DNA of 64,000 bases from Bostrychus sinensis (taxonomy: Eukaryota; Chordata; Actinopteri; Gobiiformes; Eleotridae): positions 15,921,711 to 15,985,710 of the forward strand of contig CM036240.1 in assembly GCA_020698575.1 (NCBI GenBank), read 5' to 3'. This document shows positions 33,923 through 44,269 of the stretch, piece after piece. The notes beneath the pieces were generated by a model, which had not been told where the DNA came from, searched no databases, and worked only from the letters and a program-made list of their open reading frames with translations. The position numbers and the translations under genes were made by a program. Numbering within the stretch: position 1 is the stretch's first letter; each line of letters starts with the position of its first letter.

Positions 33923-34428
33923 CAAGGTTGCCAGATCTCACAGACATTTTTCAGGCCAAACAGAACTTAAAACCCACCCAACGCAGTAAAAACCAGCCCA
34001 AATCACAACTGCTGCAAATGTTAAAACAGTTATACATAAGAAAGAACACAAAACTTAACAGCAGCACTAAAAAAGTAACACAAACAGGTTCTCCACAAAG
34101 AGTGCAATCAGATAACCGAATAACCGTTTTCCTGGTCACGGTGTCCTAGAAACCACAAAAAACGTATGAGATACCAATAAATAACAATACATTTTAAAAC
34201 AAATGAACTGATAACATGAGTGGAAGAACACAGCAGTTAACTGAAATTTGTATTCCACTTTGTTTACAGCTATTTTGTTGGTTTTATCTCCAAAATATTT
34301 TCTAAAAACCTACCAAAGTTTGTGAACACCAGCCCAAATTTTATAAACAAGCCCAATGCTATTTTTTCCAGCCCAAGGTGTTCAAAAAAAGCCCAACTGG
34401 CAGAAACCAGCCCAATCTGGCAACACTG
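33923..34428. mobile_element. hAT-type MITE with perfect 8-bp target duplication
   Basis: The element starts CAAGGTTGCCAGAT and ends ATCTGGCAACACTG (reverse complement CAGTGTTGCCAGAT). Twelve of 14 end positions match. AGTATCAA flanks it exactly on both sides (33915-33922 and 34429-34436). An 8-bp target duplication with CAGTG-type ends is the hAT signature. Subterminal ACCAGCCCAA words repeat in both arms. There is no transposase. The 136-codon frame at 33739-34149 merely runs into it. Confidence 0.9.
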
Positions 34429-34439
34429 AGTATCAACTG

Positions 34440-35765
34440 AGCTGTGTCACGAGTCTAGCAGCTGAAAATGCAGTGCTAACACAAGTCACTTTTACTTTAT
34501 TTATTACAGTTTAAAATTATTAAAATAAAGTATCATTTGTTAAGTGGCAATAGACGTCTCTTTTTAAGACAAACATTTTAACATACTATATCATAACAAA
34601 CTATGTTTCTGAGCTTAAACTGCAATAGCATGTCATAGCAGTCAGGAGTCGAAAAAACTCACACTCAGACTGAAGAAGTGGCTGTAGAGGCCCAGAGAAC
34701 TTGAAGCATAGTGCTCTGTAAGACAATCTGGCCAACAACACGTGGGAAGTGTGGTCTTAAATAGTGGACTAGATGCTATTTAGGAGCGAGTGTATCATAC
34801 GGGTGTGCTTATGCTGCTTTCAAAAGCATGTCGGATAATTCGACTTATGGTTTTCTCTGAGAGCAGAACTTGTTTAGGCAACTTCACATCCTTTTAGTCC
34901 AACAGGGGGAACCCGGAAATGTCACAGTGTGGATAAAATATGTCAGAAGCTGTAGCACTTGTACCCTAACGATGTTGAAGCTTTTTGTCAGCTAAATACT
35001 AAAGTCTGGAGTAAATGGCCTAGCACAGACATTTCCAAAACATTATCTAACCTAAAATAATATAGCTCTATTTTTAAGTTTAGTTTATGAAACCCTCCCA
35101 AAGAAATTCTCTTTAAATTCTTCCCCAACGCAACAAACTCACTGTTGACTTCCACCAATGAGTCACTGACGTCAGAACTCGGGCAGTTTATGTTGCTTTG
35201 TGTTACTTTGCAGAGTGCTCATGTACACTTTCATGTTGGAAATTTATAAACACGATAAACCCGACACTGAGGAGTCCAGGAAGGCCAGGAAGAGTGGAGT
35301 CTTAAAGGGACAGTGATGACAATTATCTACAGACAAAGAAACAGTGGAAACAGTGGTTATGTCATTGTCAAAATGATAACAGAAATAGAAATAAGAATAT
35401 GAAGAGTACATTAATATTAATACCCTTGTAGAAATGTCAGCTGTCAGCCTTTTCACTGCCAACTTAAGCTCTTTTTATCACACACTTCTACACTCACAAA
35501 CACATGTCTTATAGTCGTGTATGTCACATGTCCTTGGAGCAAATTGCTATCAACGGCTTCAGGTTGACATTGTTCAGCACCAAATGTGAAACAAATTAAA
35601 TGAGGCAATTAAAGAGTGAATAAGCCAGCGTTGATAATTGTGACCTGATATGCTAGCAGCAATCATAATGAAGGTGCTATTCAACTCGGTTGGCTTGGTT
35701 ATGCTATACATGAGAAGCATAAAGATAACGCAGGTGTACATAAATGGTATAACATGCACCACTTA
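34440..35765. other. unique stretch, nothing recognised
   Basis: AT-rich to mixed DNA. A 72-codon and a 62-codon minus-strand frame have no motif. Confidence 0.4.
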
Positions 35766-35879
35766 CCAAGGTAGAAGAAGTATTAAAGTAAATTAATTAG
35801 TTACTGCAACACAATATTACTCGAGTAAAAGGACTCAACAAAATATTACTTGAGTAAGATTAAAAATTCTTTAATTTTG

Positions 35880-35965
35880 GCTTGTTTCTTTTTACGTTGA
35901 ATGCCCTTCATGATGCAACTCTCTCCATTTATCCAGGCTTGGGATTGGCACAAATAGCATGTTGA
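35880..35965 (-). repeat. SINE fragment, family G
   Basis: Minus strand: TTGTGCCAATCCCAAGCCTG, GATAAATGGAGAGAGTTGCA and TGAAGGGCATTCAACGTAAA. This is the G-family body. Confidence 0.7.
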
Positions 35966-36028
35966 CTTGTGAACTTAAGTACAAATTACTTGCTACTATT
36001 CCTACTACTGATGCTACATTTTTTTTTT

Positions 36029-36210
36029 TTAATCTTTTGGCTTCTCCCTAATTATTCAGGGTCACCACAGTGAACCAGTTGCACGTTGATTTTACAGGTT
36101 TTTACACCAGATGTCCTTCCTGTAACAACCAGCCCCATACAGTGACTGGCTATCCTTCGGTTGCCGGGCAAACGCTTAACCCACTGTTAGTGACTGCGCC
36201 ACTGTCACCC
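36029..36210 (-). repeat. tRNA-derived SINE, family G, near full length
   Basis: Minus strand starts GGGGGTGACAGTGGCGCAGT (A-box region) and runs through GGAAGGACATCTGGTGTAAA, AACCTGTAAAATCAACGTGC and CACTGTGGTGACCCTGAATA, ending GGGAGAAGCCAAAAG. The body matches copies at 35.9, 40.4, 41.8, 55.7 and 59.6 kb. It is nested in the MITE at 35767-36430. Confidence 0.75.
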
Positions 36211-36356
36211 CCACTACTGATCCTACTACTACTATTTGTTACTATTATACCTCTGTTACTACTATTACAACTGCTACCACTACTACTACTGCTACTATTA
36301 TTATTGCTACTATTATTACTGCTTCTAATACTCACTTCTATTACTACTGCTGCTGT
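36211..36356 (+). repeat. imperfect (CTA)n/(TTA)n trinucleotide array
   Basis: About 145 bases of CTA, TTA, CTG and related triplets in one register (for example ACTACTACTACTGCTACTAT). The plus-strand frame gives runs of Leu and the minus strand gives Ser/Asn runs, both by-products. It abuts the head of the family-G SINE. Confidence 0.88.
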
Positions 36357-36499
36357 ACTAAATTTAAGCACTGAGGTAAAACATTACTCTCGATAATATT
36401 TTAAAATAAATACTTGAGTAAAAGACATTTTTCCTTCAAAAAAATACTTGGAAGTATACTTAACAAAATTATTTGGAAAATATGCATTCTTCAAAAAAA

Positions 36500-36646
36500 A
36501 AGTGCTTGGGAAAACCCCAGAAGAGCTGCAGTTTTGGAGATGCTTGCTGCTGAATATATCTCACCCACTTACACATGCCATATTGAAGAGATAATCTATG
36601 TTGATCACTTGTCAGCGGTCATAATGTTATGCCTGATCAGTGTATA
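36500..36646 (+). mobile_element. Tc1/mariner-type terminal fragment
   Basis: Reads AGAAGAGCTGCAGTTTTGGA, GATGCTTGCTGCTGAATATA, TCTCACCCACTTACACATGC, GTCAGCGGTCATAATGTTAT and GCCTGATCAGTGTA at the end. The reverse complement of the end, TACACTGATCAGGCATAACA, is the terminal inverted repeat of a second common teleost Tc1/mariner family. The interior is deleted between the GGAGATGCT and TGCTGCTGAATATA blocks. The other terminus was not found nearby. Confidence 0.8.
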
Positions 36647-36839
36647 TTGTAAGCCTTCAGGGCAAAAATTCACTGTGGCCATGTTCGAATCACTGCTTAA
36701 ATGGGAGTTTGAAAGGGAACGAGGCAAACAAAGAGTAAGCAGCAATAATCGAAGAGGAAGAGATATTCTGAATAAGAGGTACACACACACAAACACACAG
36801 AGGCGCACACAAGGGCAGCAAAAATGAGAGAAAGGCGAA

Positions 36840-37015
36840 AGGCAGTCTGGCATAAAATTGAGACGGTCGGCCATTTTGGACTCTCCCTCATCCCTCTGGG
36901 TTTATGGCCCGTGAAGCCTCTTGTCATTGGGACTTGCCAGTGAGCCAAGTTAACAGGGCCTGTCCTTCCCCCCACCAGTGCCACACATATTCCTCTTCAT
37001 CATTAACCCGCCCTG
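36840..37015. promoter_or_regulatory. candidate conserved non-coding element
   Basis: A repeat-free block with ATTGAGACGGTCGGCCATTT, GGGTTTATGGCCCGTGAAGC and TTCCTCTTCATCATTAACCC. Overlapping minus-strand frames (89 and 95 codons) give no known domain. Confidence 0.27.
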
Positions 37016-37184
37016 GATACAGGGGGGAGGACGGAAGAGAGGCAAAACATGCCAGAGCAAAACATACAAATGCCAGAACTTAGCATAGAAATGACAGAAC
37101 CAAATGTACAAACACAACATATTAAACAATCTTGTGTGGGGAATTAATACGTCTAGAGTTTATATAGAGCCAACATTTTGTTTT

Positions 37185-37380
37185 ATAACCTCTGCCAGTG
37201 AGGTTATATTTTTGCATGCAGTGGTTTGTTGGTTGGTTTTTCTATACCAGCATAACCAGGATAACTCAACTCTGAGATAATTAGACAGATATCTTCTATT
37301 GATAATGTTGGCAGGGGCAATAAAAGCCATAACCCGCAAATGGTTACGTGTTTATCCTCTGGCACTCTCGGACTGGACGG
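37185..37380 (+). repeat. family E repeat, 5' part
   Basis: Contains CCTCTGCCAGTGAGGTTATA, TTTTTGCATGCAGTGGTTTG and ACCAGGATAACTCAACTCTG. These are the 5' blocks of the family seen near full length at 19.1-19.5 kb. Confidence 0.7.
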
Positions 37381-37384
37381 ATAT

Positions 37385-38040
37385 TGTAAAGGACATTTCT
37401 ACCTTCCTTACTACTTGCTACTGATAAATGTAAAAAAAAAAAATATTGAAAAAACTGGTATTTTTATACAAATAAAAGAAATCCTTGTTCTTGTGGCAAT
37501 TTTTTGAATTGTCTGACCTAGATGCTCTGAATGTTAGTTGTGGTCTGCTTGTTCTGTTCTGTATTTGTCATGAAAACTAAAATTTAATTAGAAATAAAGT
37601 TGAATTAAAAAAAAAAAGGTAATATTTAAAAAAAACAAATTTTTTGTGGATTCTTACCCTCGTGACATAAGACATTTACTGCTCAAAGCTTTTGCCCCTG
37701 AACTAGGAGATATCCCCTTCTGTGCTCTTCGAGTGTCAGTTAAATTCTGTAAAATCTGGGTATTTTATTCATAAAAAAAATTTATATGGCAAAAAAATAA
37801 AAAAGGATCAGTCTGTCTTTCTGACAAACATTAAAGGACTGATAACAAAGAGAGGTTTCAATTTTTTTTCAAAATAGAGCTGGCTCTAATGTAACTACAA
37901 GGGATCACAAGCCAACGTGTTCTTTGTGTCTGTAAAAGCAGAAAGGGCATCTAATGTAAAACCTATACTAAACATGCTTTGCTTACTTTTATGAATAGTT
38001 ACACTTGAAAAAGCTGACATGACGTGATGCTCCACAGTGC
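37385..38040. other. unique AT-rich stretch, nothing recognised
   Basis: A-rich runs near 37430, 37607 and 37780. No gene or repeat family was recognised. Confidence 0.4.
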
Positions 38041-38300
38041 CACAGTGAACAGCAATGCCTTGAAAACTTGTACTTTCTAGCCCACCACTTTCACACACTC
38101 TCAATCTCCTTCTCTGTCACTGGGGATTCGGGCGAGCGCTGGCTAACCTCCACGCAGTGCCACTCTGTTTATCTTTTTGTAATCGCTGCCTTTCCCCTAC
38201 AGAGACAAACGCAATCCAATCAGTCCAGCCCAGGAGTGACAGGATCTGCCTCCCCACCCACCTATCAATTTGTCAGCGGTGTCAAATGGAAGGGTGGCCC
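38040..38300. promoter_or_regulatory. candidate low-repeat block
   Basis: Mixed-composition DNA with GATTCGGGCGAGCGCTGGCT, CCTCCACGCAGTGCCACTCT and GACAAACGCAATCCAATCAG. A 107-codon plus-strand frame (38068-38391) runs into a poly-A and has no motif. It could be regulatory or nothing. Confidence 0.22.
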
Positions 38301-38345
38301 AACATTTAGCTGGCTCCACAGATCATTTTACAAACACAATTCCAC

Positions 38346-38369
38346 AAAAAAAAAAAAAAAAAAAAAAAA
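38346..38369 (+). repeat. poly-A tract
   Basis: A run of 24 A. A second, 13-base A run lies near 38430. Confidence 0.95.
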
Positions 38370-38649
38370 CTTAAGACACTGTTTAAAATAAGCCATTGAA
38401 AAACTATTCTATGGTCGAACCAAACACTGAAAAAAAAAAAAAACACTTGCCCCAGAGAAGACAGGAGCATTTTGGAAACTTTATCACATCATTTCTTCTT
38501 TTTTTCCATGATACAGCTGTAACTTGCATTTTTGCAAACTGCATTCATGGACAAGGACTTCTTGAAGTGTTCCTGATCCATGCAGAAATTTCCAGAACAG
38601 AATCATTCCTATTTTTAATGCAGTGCCACATGAAAAAAAAAGAAAAGTA

Positions 38650-38993
38650 AAAATACATACTCTCCATCTTCTAAAATGCACATTTTATACCCAGTCACCT
38701 TACTGAAATGTTGACAAAATAACAATTAGTTGCCAAATGCAGTTCTGTTTGTAATAGTATTGCCTGCTTTTCAAGCCTTTTGTTGCCCCATCCTCATTTT
38801 TTGACATGTGCTGCTGCCATCACAATGAGCCATTATCTTTCATAAAATGGTAAAATATCTCAGTTTAGACTACAACTAATCTTTTTTGTAACATCTAACG
38901 TTGATGTTCATATAGTTTTGTGAATTTTCAAGACATTGCATTCTTGTTTTATGCACAATTAACAATGTTCTAACTTTTCTTGAATTATGGTTA
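38650..38993 (-). mobile_element. Tc1/mariner relic, 5' end
   Basis: Minus strand: TAATTCAAGAAAAGTTAGAA (terminus), AAACAAGAATGCAATGTCTT, GCAGCAGCACATGTC, GGGGCAACAAAAGGCTTGAA, ATTTGGCAACTAATTG and GACTGGGTATAAAATGTGCA. All are in the order of the common teleost family. The transposase is absent. Confidence 0.82.
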
Positions 38994-39169
38994 GAGTTTA
39001 TCACTAAGAGGGAGTGGGGATGGAAATATTGAGAAGTTGTGCTGGTTTTAATTTGGTGCAGGCATATAGAGTCTTTAAACTTTCATTGCTGGTCATCAAA
39101 CTAAGAGTGTGTGTGCATTGTAATCATCATAAATGGGATTGTTAGATACAGAAATGGGTAAAAACCCCA

Positions 39170-39445
39170 CAAGAGGCCCATCTCAATGTGACCTCTATTA
39201 ACAACGCTTAGAGGCATCTGGGTGTGAAATGAGCACTGCGCGTGGACAGGGGGTAGCAAAAGCGCTAAGTAAATGTCCTGCTCTCTGTACGAATGTAAAA
39301 TGCTTAGTGATATTTAAAACATGATGAAAATGATACATAACCTCAGTTCCACAGCTGCAGCTGAGTGCCACGGGCTGTAAAAATATCAAATCATAACGAC
39401 CTGCCGTAATTTGAATGACTGCGTGAGTCATTTGAGCCATGCCAG
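39170..39445. promoter_or_regulatory. candidate conserved non-coding element
   Basis: A repeat-free block with GCAAAAGCGCTAAGTAAATG, AGCTGCAGCTGAGTGCCACG, ACCTGCCGTAATTTGAATGA and GCGTGAGTCATTTGAGCC. An AP-1-like TGAGTCA sits near the end. No coding support. Confidence 0.3.
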
Positions 39446-39567
39446 CATAGGCTACATGTTTTTGTCTGGAAGCAAATACGGCTGTGTATAAAAGACTTCA
39501 CAAAATACTCATAGTCATTATTACTTTTTTACTCATTATATACTAAATGATGTTTTATGTTTCAAAT

Positions 39568-39665
39568 ATGGGTCCTCGGTGGCAGAGTGGTGCACAAGTC
39601 CTGCCTCTCAGGTTGAAGGTCAAGGGTTTGATTCCATGGCTGGCTGCACAGTGATTGAAAGAAAT
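39568..39665 (+). repeat. tRNA-derived SINE head
   Basis: GGGTCCTCGGTGGCAGAGTG (A-box region), CAAGTCCTGCCTCTCAGGTT and AAGGGTTTGATTCC (B box), then CATGGCTGGCTGCACAG. It is a tRNA-like head without a clear tail. Confidence 0.75.
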
Positions 39666-39739
39666 GAGTTAGCCATGAGGTTAATTGACATCTGACATAT
39701 GCTGTGTTTGAATGTTGAATGTCATCCCTAACCCCTCTA

Positions 39740-40275
39740 CAGTGCACTATGTAGTGGTCACGCCATTTTGTAGTGGTGTCCGAATGCTAGTGGATAAAAA
39801 ATAGTGCACTCAAAATTTCCCACAATGCATTTTGAAAAGTAGTGCACATCGATGGTTACTAGATGGTCAGTATAGATCAGAATGCTTAGCGAGTTTCGTC
39901 GGAGAACAGCGGGATTTTAAACTGTACACAACACGTCTGAATGAAACCAGTTAGAAACACTGTTTTTACTTCTGTCAGGTCATATTTATGAATAAATAGC
40001 TCTTAAATAAACAGTAAGCTTAGTCTGTACAGATGACAGCTTCCCCTCTTAAGGCAAAGAGCTGCAATAATGCAGTCCATTTTATTAATTAAAATGATAA
40101 TTCATGTTAAATATCACACATACTATGATTATTATTTATCTATAAATAACAAAAATATTGCTGAAGTCTGGTCAGGGCTTTATCACAGAAGATCATAATC
40201 AGCGGAGTTTGCCGAGTCAAAAATAGTGAGCGAGTGTCCAAATCATTCACAAAATGAGTGCATTACATATAAAGT
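39740..40275. mobile_element. DNA transposon relic with imperfect inverted ends
   Basis: The left arm reads AGTGCACTATGTAGTGGTCA, CGCCATTTTGTAGTGGTGTC and CGAATGCTAGTGG. The right arm, inverted, reads ATGCACTCATTTTGTGAATG with ATTTGGACACTCGCTCAC. The arms match over about 35 bases with gaps. The phrase 'AGTGCACTA...GTGTCCGAATG' is common in teleost MITEs. The superfamily is not assigned and the boundaries are approximate. Confidence 0.55.
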
Positions 40276-40329
40276 GGTTTGAACTGAGGTATGATTATTT
40301 ACCATTAAAGTGAACTTTATGTGTGAATA

Positions 40330-40480
40330 AATCTAGCCACAAAGGGTCACTAGCCAGTGAACATTTTGTGCCATCCCCAAGCCCCATAAATGGAGAGGGT
40401 AGCATCGGGAAGGGCATCCAACATTTTTTTGAGAACCACTGCACACTAGAAGGCAGATGATTTGATGTGGTCACTCTCTA
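40330..40480 (+). repeat. SINE fragment, family G
   Basis: Reads TTGTGCCATCCCCAAGCCCC, ATAAATGGAGAGGGTAGCAT, GGGAAGGGCATCCAAC and GATTTGATGTGGTCAC. This is the G-family body, next to the MITE at 39740-40275. Confidence 0.75.
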
Positions 40481-40483
40481 GAA

Positions 40484-40858
40484 AACATGTAACAGAATTA
40501 AAATCTTGTGCGTTAATAGCTGTATTTACATATACAAAATGCACTTATGTGATGGATTTTTACATAAATATGCCTAAAGATTGATTAACTTAATAAATTA
40601 TTCCTGGGTGCACCCTGCCTCATGCCCAGAGCTGGATAGCCCCTTGTGACCCCTACTTGATAACCCAATAGAGTTTACAAATGAATGTAAAATGAATGGC
40701 AGCATATGAAATTGAAAGTTGTGCAAGTGATGCTTTACTGTACAGGCATACGTTTTCCAAAAAAAAAAAAAAAATGTTGATTCCTGACCCATTTCTTCAC
40801 TCATAAAATGCTCAATCATAAACCTGGAATTCCTATTGTGACATTCCTAAAATTAAAC
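40484..40858. other. unique stretch, nothing recognised
   Basis: Contains a 15-base A run at about 40759-40773 and no motif. Confidence 0.4.
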
Positions 40859-40859
40859 C

Positions 40860-41270
40860 TCTGTTTTCCCACAGGAGCACATTGTGTGTTGTCAGTACAC
40901 GCCTGCCTTTGACAATGACAAGGTAGCAGAGGTTCAAAGGTTGAGCGGTTTATCTGCGTGTGCCAGTAATTCTTTTAAGGCACTGGCAGCATTACAGGCA
41001 GTTAGCATCAATAATTAGCTCACTATAGACCGTCAATACTCTTCCCTGAGATTTAAGAGGTCATAACCAAACGCCTTGGGAATGCTTGACTCGCTGCCAA
41101 ACCTCAAACAGTCAAATAAATCATGTTGAGTGCTGGCTGTGAATATTGTATAACCGTTTCCAAAACCGGTTTCAATCAATTCATCTCTCCATCTCAAAAC
41201 AAGCCAAAGAGCGAGCTTGCAAACAAATAAATAAATGGATGAATAATTAAGTAGCACTACCTAAAAGAAA
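40860..41270. promoter_or_regulatory. candidate conserved non-coding element
   Basis: A long repeat-free block with CACGCCTGCCTTTGACAATG, GCATCAATAATTAGCTCACT, ACCAAACGCCTTGGGAATGC and CCAAAACCGGTTTCAATCAA. Many TAAT/ATTA and ATCAAT cores are present. No coding evidence. Confidence 0.33.
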
Positions 41271-41274
41271 TATC

Positions 41275-41680
41275 AATGTTGCATGCTGTGCTTTGGACTC
41301 CAAAAGCAAATTTCAGCGGCTGCTGGATTGTGAACAATTATGATCATCTCTTGTATTGAAAAGCAGTCAGTCGGATCTGTGCTCAGGTTGTTTTTACAGG
41401 AAAAAGAGGAGGTGTCATATAACAGTGGTAAGGGCAAGAGAACTAGATAACTCTGAGTGATTGTGGTGACGGGCAATGTAAGGTGTTATTATTTAGAGAC
41501 AGAGAGGTAAGGCTAGGACACAGAGACAGGAGCAGAAAATAAAACAGTAGAAAAACTGAATGACTGAAGGGAGGAGCATGGGAGTGGATTTGAAATAAGC
41601 AAACAAATGTGGTAAAGAAAGGTACTGTGTATAAATTACAAAAGGCTATAAAATCACTCTATGGTACATTATACATAGGA
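41275..41680. other. unique stretch, nothing recognised
   Basis: Mixed DNA with a 67-codon frame that has no motif. Confidence 0.4.
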
Positions 41681-41684
41681 ATCC

Positions 41685-41945
41685 AGCCACAAGCGGTCAC
41701 CAGCTACAGTACTGTTTGTGCCAGCCTCAAGCCTAGATACTGTAAATGAAGAGGGTTGGGTCAGGAAAGGCATCTGGCATATAACCTGCACACATAACCT
41801 TTGCCAAAGCATTATATGAATCACTGTATGGATGCAGATGATTTGCTGTGGCAGCCACAAGGAAAGGGAAAAGGTAAGGCGAGGTATGCTTTATTGTCCC
41901 CAAAAGGAAATTTGCTATCTGTGTTTGACCCATCCTTCAAGCAAT
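41685..41945 (+). repeat. SINE family G copy followed by an F fragment
   Basis: 41685-41870 reads TTGTGCCAGCCTCAAGCCTA, GTAAATGAAGAGGGTTGGGT, AGGAAAGGCATCTGGC and GCAGATGATTTGCTGTGGCA (family G). 41880-41945 reads CTTTATTGTCCCCAAAAGGA and AATTTGCTATCTGTGTTTGA with CCCATCC (family F). The adjacency may be chance. Confidence 0.72.
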
Positions 41946-41949
41946 TTTT

Positions 41950-43325
41950 TTCCAAGACAATGTCCAGTTAATTTTATCCAGGACTTTTGGACATGCTCAT
42001 GACTTTAATGGATGGAGCACATTAAACCAAAGCCTTTAATACTTCAGTAATTTAACTTTCTTGTCATTGTATATCTCATGACCAGTAAGAAATTTGGCAA
42101 CATAGATGACTATTCAGATATCAGAAATAAGTAGTACACTTTTGTTGTGTAGCACATTTTGGACAAGTTCAAAGAAAAGAAGTGCATGCTTTATTGTAAA
42201 GACTTGACATTAAGTACAATGGACATGAATAAACCTGGAGGCACAGAGCATGAAGAAGAAGTGATGAAATGAAAGATGTGGTGCTGGATGATGCTCAGTA
42301 GGAAAACAAATATTATAGTGGACACATGCAGGCGAGCTCACAGCTATATAAATGCACACAGCAGTGCATGGCTAACAGCACCACTGGATTATTTTACAGC
42401 CCAAGAGAGTTTGTGAAAATATACTGGCATGCTTTCCTAGTTTAGAAATCATATTTTTATGGTAGGCCTTATCTAGAAACCATACACAAAGGCTACACAA
42501 AGGCACTGAACACTGACATTTAGGAAAGACCTAGATTAGACACATGTACGATTATACCTCTTTACTAACAAGTTACCCCTCATATAACTCATATAATGCT
42601 TGAACATATATGTACTCACAGAAGCCACAGTTTTCCAAGGCACAAACATATGTGGCACGTTTAGCATGTGAGGTACTTTTGACTTTATTTAACTGGAAAA
42701 CATTAGTTTAGATGGCTATCTGAGATAAATTATTGAGACCAGAACCATGAGAGCGCTCACTCTGTGACTAATTATTTTATTATGTACAGACAAAGTTTAA
42801 AAAACAATTCTTTCAACCTGGTATATCATAAATTTACCTTTTTTTTATAAACTTCTAAGCTAATTTATTAACTTAATTTAACTTATTAAACATAGATTTA
42901 AAAGGACTATAATGAAACAAAACACTAATCCAGGTATGTTTTTGCATAATATAGCACCAAGACATCACAGTTTTAAATGCTTTATGCTTTTGTATGTAGA
43001 TTAAATTGTAGCAAATATGTTCTATACAAGCTTGACTATTCCAGTCAGCTACAAGACATACGTTTAGCTCAGGTGACCCGGGAAAAGCTGAAAGGGGGAA
43101 AAAAAATAGTAGAAGCTTAACTCTTATATTTTAGCCCAAATCAAGTAGGGGTCGGAATACTATTAACTTTTTTATATATTGTGTTGGTTTTGCTTAAGAT
43201 TTCAACATGTTTTAACATCTGACTGTGTTTTAATGGCAATCTACAGTATTTAAGCCAAGGCCTAGAGGACGAAAGGTACTTTCTCCACATCACACCAAAG
43301 GTCACGTTTCCCATTAGCACCGACA
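41950..43325. other. unique AT-rich stretch with a small transposon remnant
   Basis: 42895-42965, ACTATAATGAAACA and CCAGGTATGTTTTTGCATAA, resembles the right subterminal part of the TTAA-ended element at 27292-27821. Otherwise no gene or repeat was recognised. Confidence 0.4.
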
Positions 43326-43329
43326 TGTT

Positions 43330-43720
43330 TTAAATCTCATTCCAAATCCTCTTTGATCAAATGAATGTGCCGCTTTTGTGTCTAAAAATAAACATTTCCC
43401 GGAGGAGAGAGTATCGCCACAGAAACCCTTTGATCAAGACCCACAAGTACAAATGCATATCGATATCCCAATAAATCAAGTTCAGATGCAACCTTTTGAA
43501 TTTCAGAGATGTCATAATTTAGGTTATGTGTGAGCATGTGAGATGTCCACTTAGTGCTGCCAGCGGACAGAGGTCAAAAATAAACTGGATCCTTGCTTAG
43601 AGGTATACTGTAGTATGCATACTCATTCTAAATCAGGTCACTTGTGCTAATTCATTCATTATTCAAGGAGATGTGTAGCTTTGAATTAACACTAAGGTCT
43701 GCATCTTCATTATGTAACCA
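43330..43720. promoter_or_regulatory. candidate conserved non-coding element
   Basis: A repeat-free block with CTCTTTGATCAAATGAATGT, AAACCCTTTGATCAAGACCC (two TTTGATCAA words, a TCF/LEF-like site, about 75 bp apart), ATGCATATCGATATCCCAAT and CTAATTCATTCATTATTCAA. No coding evidence. Confidence 0.33.
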
Positions 43721-43787
43721 GAAAGCTACGGTGCATTCTCTACTGTTGGGTTTTTCCTCAAAATAAAATGGTTATAAAACATGGAGC

Positions 43788-44265
43788 AGTCCCATTTTCA
43801 ACAAAGGTTGGAAAATATAAAAGGTACAGAAAAAAACTCCAATGATCTGCAAAACTCATATACCAATATTTTATTCACAGTAGAACAAAAACAACACATC
43901 AGGTGATAAAACTGAGATATTTTACCATTTCTAGTCAGACAGCAGCATTTTTAATAGGAACACGTCTCAAAGAGGCTGGAACAGGGGCAACAAAAGGCTG
44001 GAAAACAACTTGAAGAGCATTTTCCCAACTAATTATGATAACTGACAACACTTCAGTGAGATGTATGGGTATAAAAGGAGAATTTGCCATAGAAATCTAT
44101 ATTTTTAAAATCTGCTTTATTAGTATTCAATGTAGTGGATGCTCATGATCTTCTAAACCTCAGGCAGCACTGCAATGGGAACATTCTGTACTGGGATTAA
44201 CTGCATGGATCACTTCTAGAAGTTATTCTCTCTGAACTCACTTCGCAAGGCCATGCCCTTTTTAT
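43788..44265 (+). mobile_element. Tc1/mariner relic: 5' end plus transposase start region
   Basis: Starts CCCATTTTCAACAAAGGTTG (terminus), then GAGATATTTTACCATTTCTA, GAACACGTCTCAAAGAGGCT, GGGGCAACAAAAGGCTGGAA and GTATGGGTATAAAAGGAG. It then jumps to GTGGATGCTCATGATCTTCT, CAGGCAGCACTGCAATGGGA and ATCACTTCTAGAAGTTATTC, which match the N-terminal coding part of the family's transposase gene. The start codon region is deleted and no frame survives. Confidence 0.8.
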
Positions 44266-44269
44266 GCTC

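Larger units (their letters stand above)
35767..36430. mobile_element. degraded hAT-like MITE filled with nested repeats
   Basis: The left arm has GGTAGAAGAAGTATTAAAGT, ATTACTCGAGTAAAAGGACT and TTACTTGAGTAAG. The right arm has AATACTTGAGTAAAAGACAT. These ACTTGAGTAAAA words mark a known teleost hAT MITE family, also at 59397-59932. SINE fragments and a trinucleotide array have been inserted between the arms, so the outer limits are approximate. Confidence 0.5.

Noticed and set aside
33739..34149. 136-codon plus-strand frame
   Set aside because: More than half lies inside the hAT-type MITE. No transposase or host domain.
36070..36396. Leu-rich 108-codon frame
   Set aside because: It is a translation of a SINE plus the CTA/TTA trinucleotide array.
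36414..36827. 137-codon plus-strand frame as a gene
   Set aside because: Its middle is the Tc1/mariner terminus (36500-36646) and its start lies in a MITE arm.
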